A stretch of DNA of 35,886 nucleotides from Patescibacteria group bacterium. GTDB lineage: Bacteria > Patescibacteriota > UBA1384 > UBA12157 > JAENIV01. Shown piece by piece: positions 26,372-35,886 of this stretch (within the stretch, counting starts at the first letter, position 1; each line of letters opens with the position of its first letter). The stretch lies in contig JAMCZU010000011.1 of NCBI GenBank assembly GCA_023485405.1, forward strand, positions 1 through 35,886. The letters are read 5' to 3'. The notes beneath the pieces were generated by a model. That model was not told where the DNA came from. It ran no database searches and was given only the letters and a program-made list of their open reading frames with translations. The translations under genes and the position numbers were made by a program.

Positions 26372-29273
26372 ATGGTTTTTTATTTCGAAGAACAAAAAAT
26401 ATAATTAGCTCGGCGGCGAAAAGCAAGGCAATAATAATAGTTACAATTGTTTTCCAATTAAGGCCATGACTTTCCTGAACATTAGTTGGATTGGTTGATA
26501 CAGCTGTGTTTGGTTCGTTACTGATTGTTTCCGATGGTGTAGTAAAAGGGGTGGTAGTAGTGGATACAGAAGGGACGGTTGAAGAAGAACTGGGAGTAGA
26601 GTTAGGAGAAAAAATTTCTGGTATAGGTGTTTTGAAATCTGTGGATTCTAAAGATGGGTTAGTCGTTGTCTCGTCAGTGGCAGTAGTAGTTCCAGTTGGG
26701 GTAGGGGTGGGAGTAGTAGTGCTAACAGCGCCGGGTGTATTTAACTTTGGATTAGAAGAAGGATTATTTTTTGTATCTGGAATGCCTTTTGTTGAAGAAG
26801 TATTAAATAAAATCCGACCGGTGTGAGGCAGAAGCGTTAAAGTTCCCGGGTTAATGGTAGTTCCTGTTTTATCAAGCATACTGTTGGTAAGAATAAAATT
26901 TCTGGGCTGATCAGGTGAACCGTTGGTTATAACTAACCCGTTGATAAATTTGCGTGATTGCAGAGATTTATCGGGATAATTTGAATCAACGATTCGATTT
27001 TCTAAAGGTGCTCCGAGTTTTTTAGTATCGGAAAAATCTATGCCAAGATTATAATCACCATCACCCACTCCTTTTTTCGCCGGATTGCCATTTTCAATAC
27101 TAAGCGAGCTAAATTCACTTTCTCCTAATAAGTATGTAGTTAATGCAAAATTAATCGTACCATTTTCACCATTAGCTGGGGCATTAAGGTCTGGTCTATC
27201 ATAATAAATCACATTTTGCATTAATTTCTTTTGATCCTGCTTTAAAACACCTTGGTTCCAAGATATTACTTGATCCATATCATCCAAAGAATTAAGCCAC
27301 GATGGCATATTAAATGTATTGCTGTCTTTCCAATTAAGACCAATAAATGCTGCTTCATTAAAAAAAGTATCAGGAGTGATTCCACGGTTTAACTTTTGAT
27401 AAAGATTTCTGTTGAAATCCGACCACACTCCATCTACTCCAGCAGTGGCGGTGGCAGGATCCCAGGTTGGGTTTAAATATGACTCGCCGGGCCAAGTATT
27501 TAAATGACGTTCGGAACCATTGATAATATAGCCAATTCCATTTTTTCTAAATTCAGAAGCAATATATGTGCTAAAAAATTGAGCAACGTTCGGTGACCGG
27601 CTAAAAGCCATCATGTTATTGCTTTTACCGGTTGAAGGGTCAGTATATATCCCGTCAAAATTCATTTCCGGGGCCTCATCAACAAAAACTCCATCTACTT
27701 TATATTTTTGAATACGAGAAATTACATTACTGGCCCAGGTTTCTTTGTAAGTCGGTGCGTCCAAATTTGTCATATATTCAGTGGGGTAATCAGGATGAAA
27801 GACATAATTTAATTTATTTGAAAGATCTGGTGGACCCAAGTTGTTATATTTTAATTCTTCCTTTCGACCATCTTTTAACGGTACTGTGTTGGCCGGAAAT
27901 GTCTTAAACCAATCAGGATGATTATCTAGGGCATCAACAAAATCAATTGGACTATTTTTGAAAAATGAATGATCCTCATACCGATTAGTGGTTCTATCAG
28001 AGAAAAAAACTCTTTCATCCGTGATGTTAGCAGACTCATAAATATAAAATTTCATATTCGGATTGACTAATTTCATTGCTGGTATAAAGTTGTAGTCATA
28101 ATCAGATATTGACAAATAATCATTTTGTTCGGCTGCCCAATAAAAATCATTTTTCATACAACCAAAGCAGTAATAATTAGCATGAGTTAAGATGTCTCTA
28201 TTTCTTGGCGCCGGAATTTGCCAAGTGATTGGATTATCAGAAGAATTCGTTAGATAAAGATGTGCATTATCAATTTGAAATCCCGGTTCATAACCAGTTA
28301 AATTACCATTTACTGTAATTTTAAGGCTAAAACTGAAAGCAAAATTACTCACAAAATTACTAGGTATGACAATTTCCTGTCGAAGGGGGGAACTTAGTGG
28401 CACATAATTCCAAATTTTTTGGTTGTTGCTAGATGAATCAAGGGCTGTTAATTGGTAATACATATCATAAGAGACACTTGTTCCCAAGGGAAGATTATTG
28501 TTATTTATAAAGTTTAACTGGTCTATTGTAAGGATTAATTTATTTCCGGAAGTCAAAAGAGCCGGATTGCTGCCAATCGGAAGATTCTTTCCGATTTGAG
28601 CGTAAGCTGCTGTTCCATTGTAATCTTTAATACCAAAATACTGAGCGTTAGAGCCATCAACCCCGCCGCCTTTAATATTTTTAGCTATAATATTTTTAGA
28701 AAGATCAATTTTAGGATCATAGATACCTGTCCAGCCAGACGCAACCTCATTGTTTGGGCTTGCCCAACTGTATATGCTTTTGCCTATTCCAGACTCAAGA
28801 GTTAGCCAGGAGGAAGCAACAGGATTTTCGAAATTTCCCTGGCCCATTAAAAAATCAACCGGCTCGTCTCTGGTCGGGCTATTAGTATTAGAATAATCTG
28901 AACCACCTAAAGCATTGAACGCCCGTATTCGATAATAATAACGTTTTCCTACTCCAATGCTGTCAGTGTAGGTTGTGGTATTAGGATTTAATGTGACAAT
29001 TTCTTGAAAATCATGTTCAAAATCTGGGGTTCTTTCTACTTTAAATCCAGTTTCGTCGCTGGCATTATCAACCCATCGGAGAAATATTTGAGTTTTATCA
29101 CTATTGTCAGTGGCCACTAAATTGGTGGGTGCAGTCGGAGTAAATTGGCCTTCACCGTGAAAAACGAATGTTCTTAAAACTAAAATTATAGCTACTACAA
29201 AAATTAGTGTTATAGCAATCGAAACACGCTGCTTTTGAGTTAGCTTAGCTAGCCTTTTAATTATTTTCTTCAT
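26370..29273 (-). CDS. Surface protein: N-terminal TM + Fn3 domain + putative glycoside-hydrolase-like TIM barrel (GHL-type) + S/T/P linker + C-terminal TM
   Basis: 'PTNLVATDNSDKTQIFLRWVDNASDETGFKVER' (Fn3), 'YKVDGVFVDEAPEMNFDG', 'TTTPTPTPTGTTTATDETTT', 'TIVTIIIALLFAAELIIFFVLRNKKP'. Confidence 0.72.
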   Translation of the reverse strand: MKKIIKRLAKLTQKQRVSIAITLIFVVAIILVLRTFVFHGEGQFTPTAPTNLVATDNSDKTQIFLRWVDNASDETGFKVERTPDFEHDFQEIVTLNPNTTTYTDSIGVGKRYYYRIRAFNALGGSDYSNTNSPTRDEPVDFLMGQGNFENPVASSWLTLESGIGKSIYSWASPNNEVASGWTGIYDPKIDLSKNIIAKNIKGGGVDGSNAQYFGIKDYNGTAAYAQIGKNLPIGSNPALLTSGNKLILTIDQLNFINNNNLPLGTSVSYDMYYQLTALDSSSNNQKIWNYVPLSSPLRQEIVIPSNFVSNFAFSFSLKITVNGNLTGYEPGFQIDNAHLYLTNSSDNPITWQIPAPRNRDILTHANYYCFGCMKNDFYWAAEQNDYLSISDYDYNFIPAMKLVNPNMKFYIYESANITDERVFFSDRTTNRYEDHSFFKNSPIDFVDALDNHPDWFKTFPANTVPLKDGRKEELKYNNLGPPDLSNKLNYVFHPDYPTEYMTNLDAPTYKETWASNVISRIQKYKVDGVFVDEAPEMNFDGIYTDPSTGKSNNMMAFSRSPNVAQFFSTYIASEFRKNGIGYIINGSERHLNTWPGESYLNPTWDPATATAGVDGVWSDFNRNLYQKLNRGITPDTFFNEAAFIGLNWKDSNTFNMPSWLNSLDDMDQVISWNQGVLKQDQKKLMQNVIYYDRPDLNAPANGENGTINFALTTYLLGESEFSSLSIENGNPAKKGVGDGDYNLGIDFSDTKKLGAPLENRIVDSNYPDKSLQSRKFINGLVITNGSPDQPRNFILTNSMLDKTGTTINPGTLTLLPHTGRILFNTSSTKGIPDTKNNPSSNPKLNTPGAVSTTTPTPTPTGTTTATDETTTNPSLESTDFKTPIPEIFSPNSTPSSSSTVPSVSTTTTPFTTPSETISNEPNTAVSTNPTNVQESHGLNWKTIVTIIIALLFAAELIIFFVLRNKKP

Positions 29274-29308
29274 TTTCGTTGTTTTTTTTCATCAAGATAC
29301 TTGTGAGG

Positions 29309-32300
29309 CTATTTTAGGTTTTGATTTTGGTTTTTCTTTTGAAAGATTAGTTTTAATTTATCAATTACTTGCTTGACTTTTACCTTAGTTTTTTTGACGG
29401 CTAGTTTAGTCTTGTCAACAACCTTTTTAGTTGCCAATTTAGTTTTGTTAACAATTTTTTTGATAACTTTGCTGGCCGTGCCTTTAACGCTTTTAATGAC
29501 AGAACTTGTGCCAGAGCTAGTAACGGTGGTTGCTGATGGGACTGGGGTTGACGAAGAAACAGCGCTTGGTGTTGGCGAAGTTGGTGTAGAAGTAGAAGCA
29601 GTAGGAGTAGGGGTGAGTGGCGCAGTTGTGGTGGGAGTAGGAGTAATTAAGGGAGATGGCGTAGGAGTGGATGGTATTTCGACGACAGAAATTTTTACTG
29701 CTGTGTCTGAGGCGAGATTGGCTACTTGGAAAGTAAGATTACCTTGACTATCTGAAGCGGCTTGAGTTGTGCCAGTGATTTGTTTGGTTGGGTCTGATTC
29801 AGCCGTGTTCCACCACTCTAAATTAAAATTTTTACTAGATTGCATATCGGGGATGGTAATTGTGCCAGAGATGGGCGAAGGAACGTTGTTATTGATCAAA
29901 CTTTTCCAACTATATGGTTTATTGTCAATCCAAAGATGAGCACGATCTGATTTGCCATTGGTAATTTCTTTTTGACCCCAAGCGCGAAGATCAAAACTGG
30001 AAGTTTGGGCGGCGCTATCTTGGTATTTGCCATTATTTAGCGGGATGTCTTTCATAAAGTTTAGATAGGCTTGACCAAGAGGCAAAGCAGTGTTAACGAT
30101 TGAAGCTTGATTTTTTATTCCTGAAAAATCATACCAAAAAGCAATTAAGCCATAATGGTTAACTTGTCCCCATAAAAACTTTTTATACCATGAATAAGTT
30201 GGGTCAAGATTATTATTAATTTCTGCATTTTCTCCCACATTCTGATCATAAAAATTCAAATTTGAATTTACTACTGGTGCGTGGACAACTCTTTGAGCTG
30301 GCTCGCCCCTCATATATCCTTCGTAATAACTAGTCATGGCTGTATCTTCTTCCATAACACTTTCCTCAAAGTTGCCATTTAAAAGTATAACTGGTTTTTG
30401 AGCGGTTTCATCGTAAAGAGTGAAATCGTCAAAATACATATTTCCCGAAAAATTGGAAAGATTAATAGAAAGATCTTCGTATGGCATGTCTGGAAGAGAA
30501 GGAGTGTTACCGGCAAATTCTCTATTAATATTCGGATAAGTAGCAGCATAAGTAGGAAAATTTGGAACAATAAACTGCAAACCTCGTTGCTGCCAACTGT
30601 CAGGTGGAGTTGAACTTGCTATATCATTGCCAGAAAGTGGGCCGTCAGTAGAAGTGGTGAGCTGATTGGAGGTGATGGCATTTCGGATATCATAGACTAG
30701 AGGAATTGTTTTTATAGTTACAGGCCAACGCATATCACGGGTATAGCTGGCATTGGCTAAAACAGATATTGTTGAGGAAAGGTTAGCGCCTGATTGTTTG
30801 TTCCACCAGCGCAAGGTATAAATGTGATCTGGGATCCCAGTAAAGGTAGACATTCTCAGAGATGTATTGCCAGCTGTTGCTTTGTTAGTGTGTAAACATT
30901 TACTGTTATTTCTCCCACAGCCAGAATCAACTGTCCATGGGGAACTGGGATCATTTTGTATATCCCAGCCAGGAGTGTTACTCACGCCTGACATTGTTCC
31001 CATTGCTTCATGAAAGTTGGCGTAAGCAACATCGGGATAAAGTCCGTTTGGTTTGTTGATTTCTGACCAAGCGATACCCTGGCCGTTAATCATGTCGTGA
31101 TGATCAAAGTTTACTGTTACCATATGCTGATTAGGGTCATTTTGTTTAAACTGCACAGCCATATCGTTGGTTTGTTCCATCGCTCCTGTTGAAACATAGC
31201 TTTCATTACAAAGTTCAAATGAATGAATACTGGTAGAGTATCCCCAGCGGGCAGCGGTATAACGCCAAAAATAATTTAAATAAGTACGGTTAGCCCCATA
31301 AGATTTACCGAAAGGATTACCGTTAAATCGCATTGGTACAGCTGATCCATCATCATTTATTGAATTCCAAAGTCCATCTTCCTTGGCATTTAAGGCAATA
31401 TCTAAATAAACGCCATTAACTCGGGCTGCTTCAACTTGAGCATCAGCAACAGCCGAGGTGTATTGATTATAATAATTGTAAAGATTGGGATTAGAAATTG
31501 GCATTAATTCTGGGCCAAGAGTGCCGTCACCGTTTACTTCTTTAACTGAAATGTCGTTAAATAAAAGTGTTCCACCTGTAACACCATCGTGTCCAACGGT
31601 AAGCCATGGTAAACTGTCCGTACCAGCAGTAGCGGTGAAAGTGCCTTTGACTTGAGTCCAATTATATGTGCCGTTATTTTGAGTTAAATCAAGACTAGTA
31701 CCAGCATAAGTTGCGCTGGCTTGAACATCATTAGCGCCGGGATCAATATACAATTTACCGCATTTATTCCCACTGCAATTTGGGTCAAGAGTAATATTGG
31801 CAGTTTTAAACCAAACACTGATTTGGTATTTTACACTTGGTTTGATCGGTAGTTTTTGATTAAAATATGTGGTATTCGTGTCAAAAGCAGGTTTAAAGAC
31901 AAATAAATCTTTATTCCATGAAGGAGGCATATTTGGGTCTATATAGTCCTTAAGAGGCGTAATAGTATCACTGTGGTTACTCCAATAGACATCATTATGA
32001 CCATTATTGTTGGACATCCCAAAAACGGCTAACCAACCATTTGCTCCACTCCACCAGGTGCGTTGAATATTCATTTTATCTTTTAGATTAGCATAATATG
32101 AATTAGCACTATTAATAGTAGCATTACTCAAAAGTTTACCACTTTGGTTATCGTAAACATTTAAGTTTTCTGTCCCGACCAAAGGCAAATATTTGCCATC
32201 GGAAGTTTCAAAATAACGCGAATCATTTTTGGCGACTTGGGCGAAGCCATGATTTTGCGAAGAAGTAGAGATAAGTGAGGTCGCAGGATAGTAAATAGTT

Positions 32301-33430
32301 TGACCAGTGACATCAACAACTTTTAAGCGGTAATACCAAGCACCTTCTTTAGTCGGGGCAAAACGAACTTTCCATTGATCAGATACTGGTACAATATGAT
32401 CACCCCAATCGCCAACATTATTTGGTTTAAACTGTTGATAATTTTTGTAGTAAAATCCGGGTTGATTAAGGTATTGACCAGATTGAATATTGGCAGAAGA
32501 AGAAGCCTTGGTGGCACTGCTCCAATTCGGAGTTTGTGAACCATCTGTAAGATAAAGAAATTGACCGTCTACAGAAACGCCCACGCCTTTTTCTGGGACT
32601 GGGTCAGCGGGGTTAGTTAACCAATACTCACTGGCATGACTACCATTTGGAGCTGTGTCAGCTGCAGTATAGCCCAAATCTCTCCACCAAGGATCAGGAC
32701 TGTTCACACCATGACTATCACTGTCGGGGCCACCGTCCCCATTTGCTCCGCTTGAAATAATGCATTCATAAACTTCTTTACGGGGATCATTATCAAGATA
32801 AACTACTGGACCAAGACCAGACGTTGCGGCCCAATATGTATCAGTTGTTTTGGATACATCTGCTTTGCTTGTAAAAGAGACTGGCGAATTATGAATAGCT
32901 TTATAAGTAGTGCCGTTGTAAGTGACACGCTGACTTGTGTTGTAAGATACACTGCTATTCCAAGGTGAAGTTTGGTCGGCAATTGGATTTGGGTCGTATG
33001 GCCAGTAAGGATTAATGTAACTGCGGCCAGAATCAGTCCAAAGGGTGGTAGCTGTGTCAGGTGAGGTAGTATTATTTTCTTTGGTAATATCCTGGGTAGC
33101 AATGTAAATTTTATTATTGTACTTAACGTTAATATTAGCTTTGTAGGCTATATCTTTTGTCCATTCATCGGCTAAAGCATCGTATTTAGCATTTTGATTA
33201 GTAAAATCTCGATTTTTATACCAATTAAGATCAAAAGTGAGCTCAAATTTATCATATTTAGGTATCTGAGTACCATTATTGGTTAAATTAGCAACTTGGG
33301 CTTCGCCATTATTTAGTTCTTCGGCTTTGAAGATATATTTTGAATAATTTAAAAATAAAAAAAGACCAGCAACTAGTAGAGCTGAAGCAATAACTATTTT
33401 TTGGATACGTTTTCTCTTATTTACAATCAA
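29309..33430 (-). CDS. Giant surface protein (1373 aa): DUF5060-like N-terminal domain with inserted CBM5/12-like modules, GH-like barrel, CBM-like region, T/P linker, Lys-rich tail
   Basis: 'KFELTFDLNWYKN...WKVRFAPTKEGAWYYRLKVVD'; 'PWNSSVSYNTSQRVTYNGTTYKAIHN'; 'SFELCNES'; 'TPTPTTTAPLTPTPTAS'; 'KKIVNKTKLATKKVVDKTKLAVKKTKVKVKQ'. Confidence 0.72.
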   Translation of the reverse strand: MIVNKRKRIQKIVIASALLVAGLFLFLNYSKYIFKAEELNNGEAQVANLTNNGTQIPKYDKFELTFDLNWYKNRDFTNQNAKYDALADEWTKDIAYKANINVKYNNKIYIATQDITKENNTTSPDTATTLWTDSGRSYINPYWPYDPNPIADQTSPWNSSVSYNTSQRVTYNGTTYKAIHNSPVSFTSKADVSKTTDTYWAATSGLGPVVYLDNDPRKEVYECIISSGANGDGGPDSDSHGVNSPDPWWRDLGYTAADTAPNGSHASEYWLTNPADPVPEKGVGVSVDGQFLYLTDGSQTPNWSSATKASSSANIQSGQYLNQPGFYYKNYQQFKPNNVGDWGDHIVPVSDQWKVRFAPTKEGAWYYRLKVVDVTGQTIYYPATSLISTSSQNHGFAQVAKNDSRYFETSDGKYLPLVGTENLNVYDNQSGKLLSNATINSANSYYANLKDKMNIQRTWWSGANGWLAVFGMSNNNGHNDVYWSNHSDTITPLKDYIDPNMPPSWNKDLFVFKPAFDTNTTYFNQKLPIKPSVKYQISVWFKTANITLDPNCSGNKCGKLYIDPGANDVQASATYAGTSLDLTQNNGTYNWTQVKGTFTATAGTDSLPWLTVGHDGVTGGTLLFNDISVKEVNGDGTLGPELMPISNPNLYNYYNQYTSAVADAQVEAARVNGVYLDIALNAKEDGLWNSINDDGSAVPMRFNGNPFGKSYGANRTYLNYFWRYTAARWGYSTSIHSFELCNESYVSTGAMEQTNDMAVQFKQNDPNQHMVTVNFDHHDMINGQGIAWSEINKPNGLYPDVAYANFHEAMGTMSGVSNTPGWDIQNDPSSPWTVDSGCGRNNSKCLHTNKATAGNTSLRMSTFTGIPDHIYTLRWWNKQSGANLSSTISVLANASYTRDMRWPVTIKTIPLVYDIRNAITSNQLTTSTDGPLSGNDIASSTPPDSWQQRGLQFIVPNFPTYAATYPNINREFAGNTPSLPDMPYEDLSINLSNFSGNMYFDDFTLYDETAQKPVILLNGNFEESVMEEDTAMTSYYEGYMRGEPAQRVVHAPVVNSNLNFYDQNVGENAEINNNLDPTYSWYKKFLWGQVNHYGLIAFWYDFSGIKNQASIVNTALPLGQAYLNFMKDIPLNNGKYQDSAAQTSSFDLRAWGQKEITNGKSDRAHLWIDNKPYSWKSLINNNVPSPISGTITIPDMQSSKNFNLEWWNTAESDPTKQITGTTQAASDSQGNLTFQVANLASDTAVKISVVEIPSTPTPSPLITPTPTTTAPLTPTPTASTSTPTSPTPSAVSSSTPVPSATTVTSSGTSSVIKSVKGTASKVIKKIVNKTKLATKKVVDKTKLAVKKTKVKVKQVIDKLKLIFQKKNQNQNLK

Positions 33431-33480
33431 ACAACCCCTCCAAAATTCATGAACTTAATTTAAATATACATTAATATATC

Positions 33481-34212
33481 TTAACTTGCTAGGCGAATGG
33501 CTAAATAAATCACCGTCATACCAAAAACGGTCATTACTGTTGTCCAGATAGTCGGATGGTGATGATGACTTTCGGGAATTAAGTCGCTGGCGCCAAGGTA
33601 GAAAAATAATCCCGTGAAAATAGCTAAAATTAAACCCAAAGAAGGCTCTGAAACAGTAAAAAATAAAGTTGATAAAACACCTAAAGCCGGTGCTAAGGCA
33701 TCAATAATTAACCACTTGAAGGCTTGTTTTTGATTGCCTTGATTTTTCAGAATCATATTAACGGTATTAATGCCGTCAGAAAAGTCATGAGTTAAAACGG
33801 CGGCGGCGACAGCCCAACCGATAGCTGGTGAAACTTTGAAAGCCAGCCCGATGCCGAAACCATCTAAGAAACTATGAAAAGAAAGAGTAAAAGCACCTAA
33901 TTTACCGCGATGGTTTGGATTTTCACAGTGATCTTCTGTTTCTGATTGATGATGTCCATGGAGTGAAAAAAGACGATCAACTAGTAAATAGATAATAAAA
34001 CCAATGGCAATAAAAAGAACAATTGACTTAATATCGTAACTTTCTTTTGCTAGTTCGATTGATTCGGGTAAAAGATCAAAAAATGCGACACCAATCACGG
34101 CACCAGCACTAAAACCTAAAATAAGATGGAGTTTATCTTTAAAACGAATGGCAAAAAATCCACCCAAAAAAGTGCTGATAATAGTAGCTAAGGCCACAAT
34201 TAAAACCATCAT
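33481..34212 (-). CDS. ZIP-family divalent metal transporter
   Basis: 'LHLILGFSAGAVIGVAFFDLLPES', 'HSFLDGFGIGLAF', 'LTHDFSDGINTV', His-rich loop 'HGHHQSETEDH'. Confidence 0.9.
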   Translation of the reverse strand: MMVLIVALATIISTFLGGFFAIRFKDKLHLILGFSAGAVIGVAFFDLLPESIELAKESYDIKSIVLFIAIGFIIYLLVDRLFSLHGHHQSETEDHCENPNHRGKLGAFTLSFHSFLDGFGIGLAFKVSPAIGWAVAAAVLTHDFSDGINTVNMILKNQGNQKQAFKWLIIDALAPALGVLSTLFFTVSEPSLGLILAIFTGLFFYLGASDLIPESHHHHPTIWTTVMTVFGMTVIYLAIRLAS

Positions 34213-34245
34213 TTTCCCTTACGTTTTAATTATATCTCATCTTGC

Positions 34246-35421
34246 TTACTTTGTAATGACTCGTTTAAAAATTGGCACAGAAATAGCCAAAGTAACCACG
34301 CCGAAAATAGCTAAAATAAGCATTTCGGATTTGACCTCGCCCACACCGGCGCCCAAAACCATTACTTTTCGCAGTGCCGTAATGGCGTAAGTTAAAGGAA
34401 TAACGTGAGCAATCTTTTGCATAAAATTAGGCATCAACGCAATAGGGAAGAAAACGCCGGAAAGAAAAAGCATTGGAAATTGAAACATAAATAAAAGTTG
34501 AGTGGCGGTTTCTTGTTCGGAAGCAATAGCCGAAACTAAAATTCCCAAACCAACAAAAGAGAAAATGCCAAGCAGCAATAACAAAATAATCAAGAGCAAA
34601 TTACCGTGAATAGTGACACCAAAAAGTAAAAATGCTAAAAGTAAAACAATCGCGCCTTGAATTAGACCTCTAATTGCCTGGGCGGTGGCTTTACCTAAAA
34701 CAATCGCTAGGCGATTAATCGGCGAAATTAAAATTCCGTCCAAAGTTCCTTGTTCTTTTTCTCGAGAAATTGAAGCTGCCAGTCCCGTCAGGACTGCCGT
34801 CATGACAATCATCGCCATAATGCCAGGGGCGACAAATTCAAAATAATTGGGGTTGCCGGGGATGATTCCCTCGATTTTTGAAGTAATGGGAGCCATAATA
34901 GACTTCGCCGAAATCTTTGAATTTAATTGATTTATTTTTTGAATGCCAACTTGCGAGCCAAAGCCTGAAACAACTTGCGAAAGAATTTGATCAATCATTT
35001 GGGAAATTTGAGGGTTGGATTGATCCTGTACAATAGTGACTTCGGCTTGTTCATTAGCAGCAATTTTAGCCGAAAAATCACTCGGTATGAACAGACCACC
35101 GCTGATTTGTTGAGACTTAATTCCATTTTTAATCTCGTCAATATTGTTGTAGTTAGTAATTTTGAAAGCTAAATCGGGTTTGTCAGGCGAAAGTTTTAAA
35201 TTAGTAATGGTGTTAACTAACGTTACACCAGCTTGTCCGGTGTTTTGGTTAGCAATACCAATAGGAGTATTTTTAAGACTGTTTTGACTGGGGAAAATAA
35301 AGCCCACCATAATCATCATAAACATTGGCATAATAAAAAATGTGACTAAACGTAATCGGTCGCGTGTAAATTCTAATAAATCTTTTTTGGCAATTTGCCA
35401 AAGGTCTAAAATAGTTTTCAT
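34246..35421 (-). CDS. ABC-2 type permease (YhgE/DrrB-like)
   Basis: N-terminal TM, large extracytoplasmic loop, 'SISREKEQGTLDGILISPINRLAIVLGKA'. Confidence 0.9.
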   Translation of the reverse strand: MKTILDLWQIAKKDLLEFTRDRLRLVTFFIMPMFMMIMVGFIFPSQNSLKNTPIGIANQNTGQAGVTLVNTITNLKLSPDKPDLAFKITNYNNIDEIKNGIKSQQISGGLFIPSDFSAKIAANEQAEVTIVQDQSNPQISQMIDQILSQVVSGFGSQVGIQKINQLNSKISAKSIMAPITSKIEGIIPGNPNYFEFVAPGIMAMIVMTAVLTGLAASISREKEQGTLDGILISPINRLAIVLGKATAQAIRGLIQGAIVLLLAFLLFGVTIHGNLLLIILLLLLGIFSFVGLGILVSAIASEQETATQLLFMFQFPMLFLSGVFFPIALMPNFMQKIAHVIPLTYAITALRKVMVLGAGVGEVKSEMLILAIFGVVTLAISVPIFKRVITK

Positions 35422-35886
35422 CTTATTCTCCTTGTCGGTGCCCCGCCGAAACGATGCCCAGCGTCACTTGGTGATGCTTTAGCGGCCGCATCACGAATTT
35501 CTTTTCCGGTCAACTCCAAAAAAACATCTTCCATTGTCGGATTAATTTTCCCTAAAACTTGCTTTTTGAGATTTTCAACTGAATCTTGCGCGGCGATTTT
35601 GCCATGATCAATGATTGCAATTCGCTTGCAAAGTTCTTCGGCTTCGAGCATGTCATGGGTAGTTAGAAGTACGGTCACGCCTTGAGAATTTAATTCTTGA
35701 ATGAAATTTCTAATTAGATGTGTAGTCTGAGGATCTAATCCTAGAGTTGGTTCATCCAAAAACAAAACATCCGGCTCAGTCAAAAGCGCTCTGACAATAT
35801 TAATTCTTTGTTTCATACCAGTTGAAAAAGCACCGACTTGAGTGTCCATCCATTCGGTCATATGCAGTCTTTCAATCCATTTTTGT
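35418..35886 (-). CDS. ABC transporter ATP-binding protein, N-terminus beyond window edge
   Basis: Frame open to the edge ('QKWIERLHMTEWMD'); 'FSTGMKQRINIVRALLTEPDVLFLDEPTLGLDP'. Confidence 0.92.
   Translation of the reverse strand, partial: QKWIERLHMTEWMDTQVGAFSTGMKQRINIVRALLTEPDVLFLDEPTLGLDPQTTHLIRNFIQELNSQGVTVLLTTHDMLEAEELCKRIAIIDHGKIAAQDSVENLKKQVLGKINPTMEDVFLELTGKEIRDAAAKASPSDAGHRFGGAPTRRIR

Noticed and set aside
26491-26826. Plus-strand Val/Gly-rich ORF
   Set aside because: Mirror of the T/P-rich linker in the minus-strand surface protein; low-complexity artefact. The same applies to 29373-29747.

Overview
The window is an AT-rich bacterial chromosome segment. Compact genes, CCA-encoding tRNAs, small surface-protein genes and GIY-YIG/LAGLIDADG-like ORFs beside tRNAs suggest a Patescibacteria/CPR-type genome; this placement is inference, with no search run. 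From left to right it contains: (i) the C-terminal end of a membrane glycosyltransferase; (ii) an alternating array tRNA-Pro / GIY-YIG ORF / tRNA-Gly / HTH+LAGLIDADG-like ORF / tRNA-Arg; (iii) a short pyruvate kinase, tRNA-His, a P2-type cation ATPase, an ABC exporter and a polysaccharide deacetylase; (iv) tRNA-Arg and tRNA-Lys, the latter ending in a perfect 12-bp inverted repeat; (v) a tightly coupled five-gene minus-strand operon (P1B metal ATPase, two thioredoxin/DsbA-like proteins, SufS-like cysteine desulfurase, Cys-rich membrane protein) followed by a decayed IS200/IS605 tnpA; (vi) a gadC-gadB-like acid-resistance pair; (vii) a long cell-surface region with a discoidin + glutamine amidotransferase fusion, a decayed glycoside hydrolase remnant, anchored proteins, a metzincin, a two-gene secreted cassette of unknown function behind a structured leader, and two giant carbohydrate-active surface proteins, interrupted by typA and a cyclophilin lipoprotein; (viii) a ZIP transporter and an ABC-2 exporter. 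The best candidates for undescribed biology are the metal/redox operon, the 23694-26302 secreted cassette, the 1373-aa protein with a polylysine-type tail, and the tRNA/endonuclease array.
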